Part shown: one piece after another, positions 8,855-16,708 of the stretch
Numbering within the stretch: position 1 is the first letter of the stretch
Layout of the letters: the number at the start of each line of letters is the position of its first letter
Made by a program: the position numbers and the translations under genes
Notes under the pieces: generated by a model
Database searches by the model: none
What the model was told of the DNA's origin: nothing
Seen by the model: only the letters and a program-made list of their open reading frames with translations
IMG/VR virus record: IMGVR_UViG_3300024259_000131
Span: 1-27,564 of that record
DNA from: a virus
Direction: 5' to 3' (one strand)
Length of the DNA: 27,564 nt

Positions 8855-9310
8855 TTAATATCCAAGTTCTGCTCTTATTTTTTTAAGCAACGTATCTATC
8901 ATTATTTTGATTAAAAAGTCTAAGTTCTCATCGGTAAGACCATAAACATTATATTCTGCTGAACCAACAAACAAATCACCACCTTTTTCATCAGATGATT
9001 CTATCAGTAACCCATCACCTTCCAAGACAGTTTTAAATCCATCAAAGAAATCACCTTCGTTAAAATAGTTCCAATGTGGAGATATTGCATTATTGTAAAT
9101 TCCAGCAGCTATTTTGCTTGACACATAAGCTCTCGATTTTATGCTACCCGTGTGGCTTGGTGTTGGTTTCCCATCTGCCATTAACCCATCAAGTAACTGT
9201 TGTTGGTTCATGTCTATAATAGTCGGTGACATTTCCCTTAACATCTCACCCACTAATTTCCAAATATCCAACTTCTTAAAACGACTTATCTGTTGCTCAA
9301 TCTTATCCAT
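8855..9310 (-). CDS. Tail-module protein between tube and chaperones
   Basis: A 151-residue protein that is helical at both ends (MDKIEQQISRFKKLDIWKLV; LDFLIKIMIDTLLKKIRAEL) with a Gly/Asp-rich centre. It lies between the tail-tube gene and the chaperone pair, 34 nt downstream of the tube stop and 11 nt upstream of the chaperone start. Proteins here are usually tail assembly or minor tail factors. I do not recognise the family. Confidence 0.5.
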   Translation of the reverse strand: MDKIEQQISRFKKLDIWKLVGEMLREMSPTIIDMNQQQLLDGLMADGKPTPSHTGSIKSRAYVSSKIAAGIYNNAISPHWNYFNEGDFFDGFKTVLEGDGLLIESSDEKGGDLFVGSAEYNVYGLTDENLDFLIKIMIDTLLKKIRAELGY

Positions 9311-9344
9311 CTAAAAAATAAGGGGCTTTTAACACCCCTTTATT
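9311..9344 (-). terminator. Short hairpin after tail tube gene
   Basis: The 34-nt gap after the tail tube gene contains AGGGG-cttttaaca-CCCCT on the plus strand (5-bp stem, 9327-9343 approximately). On the minus strand it forms the same stem, followed by TTATTTTTTAGATGG, so it could act as a partial terminator that lowers transcription of tail genes relative to the abundant tube protein. Confidence 0.45.
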
Positions 9345-10223
9345 TTATGATATAGTGCCTAATGTTATTTTTCCACTTGATATTACCTTCACTGTGTCAA
9401 TCCTATCAACAGGGGATGCTAAATCAACAAAATAACCCGTTGCGAATGTTGAGGAAATAGTATATCTACCACGAACAGTTGCGCTCTCAGCAACCGCAGT
9501 TACCGCCACTGGAGTTGACCCATTTAAGTTAGTGAAACTAAGTACTCCTGTATCATCTATGCCACTAATTTGTTTGGTTTGTCCACCACAATCAGCAGTT
9601 ACATCAACCACAACCGCATCAGATGCTTCTGTGACCATTGTTACCGTAACTTCAGTCAATCCATCAACGTCATCAACATCCCATGCCATTTTACGAGAAT
9701 AATCGTACTCATTCAAATCTTTGTCAGATTTTAAGTCGATAACAATTTTTACCATTTCGGTATCTGCCATTGTAGGGATATTCCCTTTCTCGATGTTCAC
9801 GTTCTCTAAACGAATAGGAACAATGTTCACCCCTGAGTCAACGGTACGCCCACGAATTACATCGCCATAAACTAAGTAGATTCCCTCTTGGAAGCCCCTG
9901 AAGTTTAGGAGTTGCTTTTTAACACACTCGTTAACATCAAATGAAACCGCAAAACGGTAGTTTCCCTGCTCCATTAGTCGTCTTGAACCATCGTCATAGT
10001 CTTTATAAGTAGGTTCTGTTGACAAGTCCTCAATCGCCTTCATATTCTGTAAAGGAAAGACCTGTTGTGCCTCTACATCATCATCCCAAGTAGCTTCTAA
10101 CAAAAAGTTAGCTGCCGTATTGGTGTTTCCGTCTATTGCGAACATGATTCCAGTAGGCTTACCGAATCTGCTGTTTTTATCGCAATAGTTTTGTCCTGTG
10201 TATCCTGTTGTACTACATGCCAT
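9345..10223 (-). CDS. Major tail tube protein with C-terminal Ig-like domain
   Basis: A 292-residue protein in the tail tube position, after the neck proteins and before the chaperones. The first about 190 residues read as a tube domain (GIMFAIDGNTNT, QQVFPLQNMKAIEDLSTEP, YRFAVSFDVNECVKKQLL). The last about 100 residues are a Thr/Val-rich beta-sandwich (TEVTVTMVTEASDAVVVDVT, then SGIDDTGVLSFTNLNG), of the kind that decorates the outside of tail tubes in many siphophages. The gene ends just before a short hairpin-like repeat (AAGGGGCTTTTAACACCCCTT) in the gap to the next gene. The call is mainly positional with fitting composition. Confidence 0.6.
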   Translation of the reverse strand: MACSTTGYTGQNYCDKNSRFGKPTGIMFAIDGNTNTAANFLLEATWDDDVEAQQVFPLQNMKAIEDLSTEPTYKDYDDGSRRLMEQGNYRFAVSFDVNECVKKQLLNFRGFQEGIYLVYGDVIRGRTVDSGVNIVPIRLENVNIEKGNIPTMADTEMVKIVIDLKSDKDLNEYDYSRKMAWDVDDVDGLTEVTVTMVTEASDAVVVDVTADCGGQTKQISGIDDTGVLSFTNLNGSTPVAVTAVAESATVRGRYTISSTFATGYFVDLASPVDRIDTVKVISSGKITLGTIS

Positions 10224-10227
10224 AATA

Positions 10228-10773
10228 TTAACAATTATTGTATTTTTTAACTTTTAAATTTTTAATTCGTATCTCAATCGCATCAAGGTAATCGTTGAAC
10301 GCTGAACCATCAACCCCAAAGATTGCCTCTTTGCCCCAAAAGACTCTATCGTACTTACTGTATTCTATGTCCGCTTTTGATGTTATATTAAGATAATTAC
10401 TTCTTACTATGCTCCCCAATAAATATTGCCATATAGGGTAAAGAATCGGCTTAAATGAATAAGTATAACGCAAATCACTTGTGTAACTCGGATTGGTGTC
10501 AGTAATAATAAGAATCTTTATTTCGGGTAGTTCATACTCGTATGATTCTCTTTCTACACTCACCTCTTCAAAGTCTTGCAACAAAACAATAAGTGGATAT
10601 TTCTTCGTCCTTTCGGTTGAATCGGTGTCTTTGATTGTAAGTCGCTTTAATACGTCAAGAATGTGACCGTACATAAAATAAGGCTTTTCCTCATTCGTAG
10701 GGTCGTATGATTCCTGAACATTTGCAACTATGTCCTCAAAAACATCAACAAAATATCTACTGTTTACTGTCAT
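10228..10773 (-). CDS. Neck / tail-completion protein
   Basis: A 181-residue protein between the head-tail connector and the tail tube, where tail terminator or completion proteins lie. It is alpha/beta: an N-terminal helix (FVDVFEDIVANVQES), a strand-rich middle (YPLIVLLQDFEEVSVERES; EIKILIITDTNPSYT), and a Lys-rich end (RIKNLKVKKYNNC). The alternation of buried strands and a long helix fits the tail-terminator fold. The start overlaps the upstream stop by 4 nt. Family assignment by sequence alone is uncertain. Confidence 0.5.
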   Translation of the reverse strand: MTVNSRYFVDVFEDIVANVQESYDPTNEEKPYFMYGHILDVLKRLTIKDTDSTERTKKYPLIVLLQDFEEVSVERESYEYELPEIKILIITDTNPSYTSDLRYTYSFKPILYPIWQYLLGSIVRSNYLNITSKADIEYSKYDRVFWGKEAIFGVDGSAFNDYLDAIEIRIKNLKVKKYNNC

Positions 10774-11381
10774 ATTCCAAATGCGTTAATCTTCCATAAA
10801 GGAGTGAAAACCCAATCGTCATAACTTGCTACATTAGCTAACAAAAAGTTGTATGCGCTAGGTTCAGGAGTAACGTGGCTGTAATTACTTTTGTCCAAAA
10901 AGAAGTCCATGTATTTTTTGTAACCTCTGTTTTGTTCACCGTGTATCTTAACCAAATTATTCCAAGAACTAACCATCTTAACTGTCGCTGCATGAGCAAC
11001 TGAATTTTCACCCTTTCCTCTTCTTTCTCCTAATCCTGAATTGAAACTTTCTACATTCTTTCGTTTTTGATAGTACACGTAATAGGCGATTGGAGAAACC
11101 AACTCGGTATTAATCAATCCTTCCCATTTAGTGCTTATAGTATTTCCACAGTAATCGAACGAGAACTCAGCACCTTCTATTAAATCACCATAAACAGTAT
11201 AAGTACCACTGTCTATCTCTACCTGAACAGCCTTCCATAAGGTGTATCCAAGTAATAATTTGAGATATTCAGGTTCATACCTAACTATTCCTGCTGTTAA
11301 CGGTGCTGCCAATTCTACTGTTGACCCAACGGGAACATCTATGTCACGAACGAAATATGTATTATCAATCAGGTTTGCCAT
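10770..11381 (-). CDS. Head-tail connector protein
   Basis: A 203-residue protein after the capsid block. Key segments are EYLKLLLGYTLWKAVQVEI, a DYCGNTISTKWEGLINTELV core and VSPIAYYVYYQKRKNVESFN, patterns I associate with the adaptor proteins of Bacteroidota siphophages: a largely helical neck protein under the portal. It is followed with a 4-nt overlap by the neck/completion gene and preceded by the 49-residue gene. No catalytic motif. Moderately sure of the role, less sure of the family. Confidence 0.55.
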   Translation of the reverse strand: MANLIDNTYFVRDIDVPVGSTVELAAPLTAGIVRYEPEYLKLLLGYTLWKAVQVEIDSGTYTVYGDLIEGAEFSFDYCGNTISTKWEGLINTELVSPIAYYVYYQKRKNVESFNSGLGERRGKGENSVAHAATVKMVSSWNNLVKIHGEQNRGYKKYMDFFLDKSNYSHVTPEPSAYNFLLANVASYDDWVFTPLWKINAFGI

Positions 11382-11384
11382 TAC

Positions 11385-11534
11385 TTATTTTTTCTTCTTT
11401 GCCGTTTTTGTAAAAGGCATAAATCTACCCCTGTCAATGTAGGCATCTATGGCTTCATCGTCAATCTGCAATCTCTTGCAAATCAATTCAACAGCCTTTC
11501 GATGCCTTCTCTCATTTCTTAAAGATAGTGCCAT
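11385..11534 (-). CDS. Small basic protein in head-tail junction
   Basis: A 49-residue basic protein starting MALSLRNERRHRKAVELICK and ending in a Lys run (TKTAKKKK). Its ATG overlaps the TAA of the upstream secreted gene (TAATG), indicating translational coupling, and it ends 3 nt before the connector gene. The helix RRHRKAVELICKRLQIDDEA fits a helix with a Lys/Arg face and could bind nucleic acid or the capsid. Function unknown; the start and coupling make it likely to be real. Confidence 0.6.
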   Translation of the reverse strand: MALSLRNERRHRKAVELICKRLQIDDEAIDAYIDRGRFMPFTKTAKKKK

Positions 11535-12001
11535 TAGTTGCGCTTAGAATAAACATAAACCTTTGGTATGGTAACAGCAGTTCCAGTTTGTAGATATATA
11601 AACTTCAAATAAGGATACATATAATCACTCAAACTAATCACTTCCGTGTCCATCGCGTCACCTGTTAAAGCCGCAACAGTAATCGTGTCTGTCGTACTAG
11701 CATAATTAACACCATCAGGCGAACTATAAGCAACTAAAGTTCCTCCTGCTGTTCCAGAAACAAAATCTGAATAAAGTTTTACAGTAAAGTCCTGCGTTTG
11801 TCCAGATGTTGAACGTGACTTGATTCTATAAACAAATGTCAACGTATCGGCATTCGTTAATGTATCGGCAGTCGTCCCCCAAATGTATTTGTTATACGCA
11901 TTTTGAATTATAGCATCCGTAGATACCTCAGTAGGTGTGGTTTGTGCGTTAACAGAAACCATCACCAACATCATTGATAAGAAAAATAATAATTTTTTCA
12001 T
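11534..12001 (-). CDS. Signal-peptide protein next to the major capsid gene
   Basis: A 155-residue protein with a Sec signal peptide (MKKLLFFLSMMLVMV, VNA before Gln20), followed by a beta-sandwich-like mature part with repeated Thr/Ser strands (TLTFVYRIKSRSTSGQTQDF; SDFVSGTAGGTLVAYSSPDG; YLKFIYLQTGTAVTIPKVYV). It lies 17 nt after the capsid gene and before the connector genes, where capsid decoration proteins often lie. The mature part would suit a decoration or head-fibre domain, but a signal peptide would send it to the periplasm. This makes it unusual. The signal peptide is clear from the sequence; the role is inferred. Confidence 0.6.
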   Translation of the reverse strand: MKKLLFFLSMMLVMVSVNAQTTPTEVSTDAIIQNAYNKYIWGTTADTLTNADTLTFVYRIKSRSTSGQTQDFTVKLYSDFVSGTAGGTLVAYSSPDGVNYASTTDTITVAALTGDAMDTEVISLSDYMYPYLKFIYLQTGTAVTIPKVYVYSKRN

Positions 12002-12018
12002 TTTAAACTTTTTTAATA

Positions 12019-13353
12019 TTAAGCTCCATCATCAATAGCCGCAACATCAGTAGCAATTGCATCTGAATAAATAACAGCAGCCTTATCCCTAACACCAAAT
12101 GCGTTACGAACTTTAATTACAACTGTTTTCTGTCCTTCAGTAAAGTCAGTTCCGTTGTATCCAATTTCCATTGTCATATCAGAACGTTTACCAATCATTA
12201 ACTGCTTTTGGTCAACAACAGCAAGTGTGTCTGCTGTAATTGCAGTAGAAGCAACGATTCTCATTCCAAACACATAAGCTGGATTTCCAAGAGTGTCCCA
12301 ACGTACCCTACGGTCGTTTACAGAGTTGTCATTCGCATCTTTAACAGCCGCCAAATTGTCAACATCAGTTGGATTCATGATTACAATATTCGGACGGTAT
12401 TTGTTGCCCTCGCACTGCAATTTTGCTTTAGCAATAAGGTCAATCACATTAGCACCTGTTACGGTATTAGTGTAAGTGACTGTCGCAAAGTCGGTATGTT
12501 TGTTTGCCGTAAACAATCCTGCAATATCAGTTGAGTCATCACCTGAAGTACCTAAAATCTTACCATCAATTGAATCTAAAATTTTATCAGGGGCAGTAGC
12601 AGCAATCTCGTCCATTGCCTCTTCTAAGTCATCTAGTGTCTCATCAGACAAAGTGAAATAAGTAGCATTGTAAAATGACTTAAATTCAACAGTCTTGAAT
12701 AAGAAACTTGATTGACTTGATGCAGAACCTTCAGTTTTTGTTCCTGAACCGTCTTCATAAGTGTAAACTACCAAAATCGACATTGTTGGTCGCGTGATAG
12801 TTTTCATTGGCATCCAATCGAATACGTGAGGATAGATTGTTAACGGAATACCTACTCTCTGTGGGTCTAATTCAGTCAATCTAACAGTAGCAACGTTACT
12901 CTGAACGATGTTACTCTCTAACATATCAACAGCCGACTTAATAGTAAACGTAGGTGTTGTTCTGTTTCCTTTTTCAGTGAAGTAGTCTTTAAGAGACATT
13001 CTCTTACCGTAGTCATCATTCTTTTCAACAAGAACGTCACTCTTCGCCATGATAGCATCTTTAATCGCTTCACGGAAATTCTTAGGTTTGGCATCTTCGG
13101 TGATTTTACCATCACGAAGTTCTTTCAACTCCAAACTGTTTTTGTTCGTTGCTTCAACAAGGTCGTCAACACTCGTTTTCAATGTAGCCATGCCATCTTT
13201 ATCCAATGAATCGGCAATTGCCTTATTTAATTCGTCAACCTTTTTGTCCAACTCTGCTTTTGTTATAGATTCTTTATTGGAATCTGTAATAAGCCCTTTG
13301 ACTTTTGCTTCAATCTCTTGCAGTAAAGCCGCTTTTTTTTCTTCTTCAGTCAT
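12019..13353 (-). CDS. Major capsid protein, HK97 fold with N-terminal delta domain
   Basis: A 444-residue protein. Residues 1-105 are a Lys/Glu-rich coiled coil, the delta domain that acts as the built-in scaffold and is removed by the protease. The rest follows the HK97 capsid pattern: an N-terminal arm (FREAIKDAIMAKSD), MLESNIVQSNVATVRLTELD, an SASSQSSFLFKTVEFKSFYN stretch leading to the long spine-helix region (SDETLDDLEEAMDEIAA), a P-domain end, and the A-domain strand set ending in KTVVIKVRNAFGVRDKAAVI. It lies 7 nt after the protease gene. Capsid calls of this kind are reliable from gene order and the EFK/ADE-type strands. Confidence 0.9.
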   Translation of the reverse strand: MTEEEKKAALLQEIEAKVKGLITDSNKESITKAELDKKVDELNKAIADSLDKDGMATLKTSVDDLVEATNKNSLELKELRDGKITEDAKPKNFREAIKDAIMAKSDVLVEKNDDYGKRMSLKDYFTEKGNRTTPTFTIKSAVDMLESNIVQSNVATVRLTELDPQRVGIPLTIYPHVFDWMPMKTITRPTMSILVVYTYEDGSGTKTEGSASSQSSFLFKTVEFKSFYNATYFTLSDETLDDLEEAMDEIAATAPDKILDSIDGKILGTSGDDSTDIAGLFTANKHTDFATVTYTNTVTGANVIDLIAKAKLQCEGNKYRPNIVIMNPTDVDNLAAVKDANDNSVNDRRVRWDTLGNPAYVFGMRIVASTAITADTLAVVDQKQLMIGKRSDMTMEIGYNGTDFTEGQKTVVIKVRNAFGVRDKAAVIYSDAIATDVAAIDDGA

Positions 13354-13360
13354 TTTCTTA

Positions 13361-14176
13361 TTATTTAAAAATGTTATTAGTTAAAAAATCGTAATCGAGT
13401 GCATCTTGCGGCTCGTTATTTTGCTTGTGAGTGCTTATTTGCGGCTCACTGTTTTTCTGTAATGGCGGTGTTGCATCATTCGCACCAAAAAGAACCAAAC
13501 TGCCCTCTTTGTATATTTTCGCTTCTGATACAATCCACATGTAACCTCGTTCCTCTGCAACATCTTTGTTCGCTACCTTATCAATATATTTGTCAAATAA
13601 TGCCTTTTCTGCCTTATCGTCTTGCTCGTCACTGTTGATTGCAAGGTCTATTTTAACGTACATTAGCCTGATTGAGTGTTCTATGTCCTCACCGTCTTTA
13701 TACGCTAAAAAAGCATCGTTATTCGTCTTCTCTGTTATGGTAGATTCAAACACTAGCACCTCAGTAGAACCTTTGTAGTCTTTTCCAAGACTAGACCAAT
13801 CTACCGCTTCAACAGACACGGAAACGTCTTTCGGATAAGCTACTATGCTGCCTATTTTAAGGTCGTGGTTAATTATATGATATGTTTTTCCGTTTTGTTC
13901 TTTTGCTGATTTACCCCAAGCACCGTCAATTATCAAATCACCGTCAAAGTCAAGATAGTTTGTGGTGTTCATGGCAACCTTTACAGTATCACCAAATTTC
14001 AAATCCTCTGGTTCAGCCTTTTGTGCTACCTTCGGTTTTATAGACAAATTAATACCATCGGATGATTTTATCTGAGACTTTTTAAGTCCAATTAATTCAT
14101 CTTTTTTAGCCTTTAGTGCAAAAAACATTTCTTGCTTTGTGGCAAATTCCAGATTTAATTCTTTGCAATATTCCAT
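13361..14176 (-). CDS. HK97-type prohead protease
   Basis: A 271-residue serine protease that cuts the capsid delta domain during maturation. The fold of this family shows: FDGDLIIDGAWGKSAKEQ near residues 77-93, NHD with His104, and EHSIRL with the nucleophile Ser168. The C-terminal about 60 residues are a charged tail (STHKQNNEPQDALDYDF) that may interact with the capsid. I choose ATG 14176 because it overlaps the TGA of the small Lys-rich gene (TGATGG); a GTG one codon earlier is open but unlikely. It precedes the major capsid gene, as in HK97-like phages. His-Ser pair and position make the call strong. Confidence 0.85.
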   Translation of the reverse strand: MEYCKELNLEFATKQEMFFALKAKKDELIGLKKSQIKSSDGINLSIKPKVAQKAEPEDLKFGDTVKVAMNTTNYLDFDGDLIIDGAWGKSAKEQNGKTYHIINHDLKIGSIVAYPKDVSVSVEAVDWSSLGKDYKGSTEVLVFESTITEKTNNDAFLAYKDGEDIEHSIRLMYVKIDLAINSDEQDDKAEKALFDKYIDKVANKDVAEERGYMWIVSEAKIYKEGSLVLFGANDATPPLQKNSEPQISTHKQNNEPQDALDYDFLTNNIFK

Positions 14177-14271
14177 CACTTTAAGATTATGTTTTTATTC
14201 TCTTTAATAAACTTCTTCTTATCCTTTAGAAGTTTTTTCTTGTCTATTATTTTTTTCTTATCTGTTTCCAT
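14176..14271 (-). CDS. 31-residue lysine-rich peptide
   Basis: ATG 14271 to TGA 14176 encodes METDKKKIIDKKKLLKDKKK followed by 11 more residues: about 13 of 31 are Lys. It starts 1 nt after the upstream stop and its stop overlaps the protease start (TGATGG), so both ends are in operon-like contact. Such a basic peptide could bind DNA or the portal/capsid interior. It might also serve only to couple translation of the protease. Small, but the tight fit on both sides favours a real gene. Confidence 0.55.
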   Translation of the reverse strand: METDKKKIIDKKKLLKDKKKFIKENKNIILK

Positions 14272-14272
14272 C

Positions 14273-14602
14273 TTATGTAGTTATTGCCCATAAATTCAAT
14301 GTACCGTCAGCACCAGATGGAGGCACTATTTTTATCTTTAAATTAGTGGCGTTTATCCCAAATACATTCGTATTATCAGACTCATTGCCTACTAATTTTG
14401 ATATAATATCTTTTTTCCTGCGGTCAGGTAATTGGTGATAGTCCTCACCGCCAACCTGAACCCACCATTCCAATGCAACAACCTGTGCCGTATCAGTGGC
14501 AACAGTTGATTTCCACGATAGGTTTACGTTCTCTGGACTAGCAATAACATCTGAGAATGTTGCTCCACCCGATAAATCGTAATCTTCTTTTATTAATGCC
14601 AT
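14273..14602 (-). CDS. Small beta-rich head-module protein
   Basis: A 109-residue protein between portal and protease. It has beta-strand-like segments (SWKSTVATDTAQVVALEWWV, then LKIKIVPPSGADGTLNLWA) and no signal peptide. The sequence starts MALIKEDYDLSGGATFSD. It lies 12 nt after the portal gene and 1 nt before the Lys-rich peptide. It could be a capsid decoration or minor head protein; I cannot place it in a family. Confidence 0.5.
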   Translation of the reverse strand: MALIKEDYDLSGGATFSDVIASPENVNLSWKSTVATDTAQVVALEWWVQVGGEDYHQLPDRRKKDIISKLVGNESDNTNVFGINATNLKIKIVPPSGADGTLNLWAITT

Positions 14603-14614
14603 GATATTTGTTTT

Positions 14615-16015
14615 TTAATTATTCTCACTTTTGCTAATAGTGTAGTTTCCTTTAATTATTTGTATCTCATTCTCGTTCATTTGTGTTATTCGTTTCTTCG
14701 CCCACGCCTCGTTTACAGCAGGATTACCAAGTTCTTGCAACCAATGATTATAAGTAATAGCACCCGAAAAGAATAACTCTTTCTGTACAATATTTATATT
14801 CCTGTTTGTTTCTGAACGGTCTTTTACGTTTTCTTGAAGTACTGGTATATGGTCGAAACTATTTATATACTCATATCCAAAGTCTCTTGTTTTTAGCCAA
14901 TCATTAATGTCATCGGTTCTGTCTTTAGACTCAGGAATTGTTGTGTTCTGATACATTCTGCGCTCAGAACTTTCCTGATTCTCAAACGTAGCACCTTTCA
15001 TGTATAACTTAACAAGAACCTCTGGCACTCCGTATCTCTCTGCAACAACCATTGCATCAGAAGATATTTCATTTAAAAGCCCCAACTTCCTAACGTCTTG
15101 GTCTATACTGTGAACCGATATGTTATGACGAGTTACCATAAACTGGTCTTGTCCTTCCAAAAAGCCGTAATTTGTTTTCAGGTCTTTTTGAACTTCTGTT
15201 TTTTCGTCACTATCCATCGGAACACTACCAACGTTTCCGTCTTTGTTGTTGGTAGAGATTATAGCCCTCATCCCTCGCTCCTTGGCTATAACATTCCTAC
15301 TTTCGTATGCTATCTTAATGTTTGATAAAGCCCATGCCAAAGAAACCTGTCTCGACTCTCCTAGTACTAAGTCTGACGGTGTTTTTAGCCTTACATTTGG
15401 TTCTTTCCTGTGAAGTATTTCGTTTGTCGTGAAATTCTTCTTATAGGTGTTCCATTCCCATTCCCATCCTTTGATTATTGAGTCAATACTCGTTGAATCA
15501 AAATACTTCCCAGTGGTTACAGGCTTCATATATTGCGACCATACCGCCCACATATAAGCAATATCCCTTATGTTTACATCGTTTGTCGCACTATTGCCAT
15601 AAATATACCCATTGCCAAATACATCTTTAAAAATCGACACCAAAGAAAGAAACTCTTTTGTGGATTGAAGTGGATTTGGGTTATTCTTTAACCGAAACAT
15701 CTGTTTCAGTATATGGTCATTACTTTTTGTATTCCTAAAGTCTTTGTCCGTTATTATCTCACCGTTCTTTATATTCCTAACACTTATTACTGCATTTGCT
15801 GAGTAATCTGCCTTCATGTTTATCACAGAAGAAAGAACGGGATTGGTCCTATATTCATTTTCTAGCTCAGATTGACTATCCAAAGAAGTGTAGAATGGTT
15901 TCCCTGTCACCAATGAACGTATTGCAGAAGACACAGCAATATTGGACGCAGACTTTGAAGTCCTGCCATTAATCAATTTTTCTGCGACTTTAAGCCTAAA
16001 CTTTTCAAAAGCCAT
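14615..16015 (-). CDS. Phage portal protein, HK97-like
   Basis: A 466-residue portal: the dodecameric ring that docks TerL and is the DNA channel. Features are VSSAIRSLVTGKPF near residue 30, NPVLSSVINMKADYSANA, DVFGNGYIYGN, the LKTPSDLVLGESRQVSLAWA region that begins the stem, GQDQFMVTRHNISVHSIDQD, and an ERYGVPEVLVKLYMKGATFE block before the C-terminal crown, all typical of HK97-family portals. Length fits the usual 400-500. It has its own promoter candidate at 16037-16069, so transcription of head genes can start here. Confidence 0.85.
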   Translation of the reverse strand: MAFEKFRLKVAEKLINGRTSKSASNIAVSSAIRSLVTGKPFYTSLDSQSELENEYRTNPVLSSVINMKADYSANAVISVRNIKNGEIITDKDFRNTKSNDHILKQMFRLKNNPNPLQSTKEFLSLVSIFKDVFGNGYIYGNSATNDVNIRDIAYMWAVWSQYMKPVTTGKYFDSTSIDSIIKGWEWEWNTYKKNFTTNEILHRKEPNVRLKTPSDLVLGESRQVSLAWALSNIKIAYESRNVIAKERGMRAIISTNNKDGNVGSVPMDSDEKTEVQKDLKTNYGFLEGQDQFMVTRHNISVHSIDQDVRKLGLLNEISSDAMVVAERYGVPEVLVKLYMKGATFENQESSERRMYQNTTIPESKDRTDDINDWLKTRDFGYEYINSFDHIPVLQENVKDRSETNRNINIVQKELFFSGAITYNHWLQELGNPAVNEAWAKKRITQMNENEIQIIKGNYTISKSENN

Positions 16016-16036
16016 AAATATAAACTATATTTTTTA

Positions 16037-16069
16037 CAAAGTTAATAAATAAAATTGAATAAAGCGCAA
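16037..16069 (-). promoter_or_regulatory. Candidate promoter for portal / head operon
   Basis: On the minus strand TTG (16069-16067), 22 nt, then TAACTTTG (16044-16037) fits the Bacteroidota -33/-7 pattern, though the spacer is a little long. The -7 box ends 21 nt before the portal start. A dyad of the ATAGA-N5-TCTAT class (16090-16104) lies about 20 bp upstream of it. Confidence 0.5.
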
Positions 16070-16089
16070 CTATTGACTTTGTTTTTAAT

Positions 16090-16104
16090 ATAGAATAAAT
16101 CTAT
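16090..16104. promoter_or_regulatory. Operator-like dyad copy 2 (ATAGA-N5-TCTAT)
   Basis: A perfect 5+5 inverted repeat, ATAGAATAAATCTAT on the plus strand, in the intergenic region between the divergent portal gene (minus) and the small gene at 16202 (plus), so it can serve either. It is about 20 bp upstream of the portal -33 candidate. Confidence 0.6.
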
Positions 16105-16178
16105 GAAGAATGTGACCTCATCGAATTTGAATAATAGGACATATAATTCATAACAAGAAATTACGAATCATATCTCTC

Positions 16179-16195
16179 GTTATCGGTCAGTTTTA
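16179..16195 (+). repeat. 17-bp inverted repeat, left arm
   Basis: GTTATCGGTCAGTTTTA, 6 nt before the ATG of the plus-strand membrane gene. Its inverted partner (16 of 17 bases identical) lies at 16934-16950, 10 nt before the minus-strand gene start. Together they bound a 772-bp segment. They may be a shared promoter or regulator site, or the ends of an inserted element. Confidence 0.55.
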
Positions 16196-16201
16196 AGAAA
16201 A

Positions 16202-16465
16202 ATGGAGGAATGGGGGCAAGAAAAGATGATGGGAAAAGACAAAAAATATAGAGGGATGAAGATAGTTCATAAACAAACAAGAAAGAAACAGCAAAATCAA
16301 TCTAAATTGCCGTCATCTTTTATATTACCAAGCTCCCAGAAACCAAGTAATACAACAAACATACAAAGGAAAAGGCATATTACAATTGTCATATTGATGA
16401 TTTTAGGGATTGTTGTGGTATTACTGATAGCTTATTTAGAAGGGATGTTTGGCAGAGGAGTCTAA
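16202..16465 (+). CDS. Single-pass membrane protein (plus strand insert)
   Basis: An 87-residue protein running against the head operon. The first 58 residues are basic and hydrophilic (HKQTRKKQQNQSK), followed by a transmembrane segment near residues 60-79 (ITIVILMILGIVVVLLIAYL) and a short EGMFGRGV tail. It is therefore a tail-anchored-like protein with a positive cytosolic domain by the positive-inside rule. It starts 6 nt after the left 17-bp repeat. Such accessory genes between structural genes are often morons. Function unknown. Confidence 0.55.
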   Translation: MEEWGQEKMMGKDKKYRGMKIVHKQTRKKQQNQSKLPSSFILPSSQKPSNTTNIQRKRHITIVILMILGIVVVLLIAYLEGMFGRGV

Positions 16466-16490
16466 ACCGATTCATTGAACTAAATTTTAT

Positions 16491-16507
16491 TCAACGCTTT
16501 GCGTTGA
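16491..16507 (+). terminator. Hairpin between the two plus-strand insert genes
   Basis: TCAACGC-TTT-GCGTTGA is a perfect 7-bp stem with a 3-nt loop, 26 nt downstream of the membrane gene stop. It lacks a strong T-tract after the stem, so it may be a weak terminator or a leader structure for the next gene. Confidence 0.4.
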
Positions 16508-16537
16508 GTTGATACTAAATATTTAAAACTAAAAATC

Positions 16538-16708
16538 ATGACAAAAACAGAACAAAACATTGAAGTAATTTTAAATTCTCTAATGGTTATAGAGGCAAAA
16601 CTAGATGCCTTAGTTGACAAAAGTTTTGATGAAGAAGAAATGACGGACTTCAATGAGAAATTTCATCTTCACATTCAGGAGGTGCGAGAAAGATGGAGCA
16701 CATCCTGA
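16538..16708 (+). CDS. Small acidic helical protein (plus strand insert)
   Basis: A 56-residue protein, MTKTEQNIEVILNSLMVIEA then a Glu/Asp-rich run and a basic end (HIQEVRERWSTS). It looks like one or two amphipathic helices. Its leader is A-rich (ATTTAAAACTAAAAATC) with no Shine-Dalgarno site. The last 34 bp overlap the 3' end of the convergent gene from 16923, so transcripts of the two overlap antisense. Function unknown. Confidence 0.5.
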   Translation: MTKTEQNIEVILNSLMVIEAKLDALVDKSFDEEEMTDFNEKFHLHIQEVRERWSTS

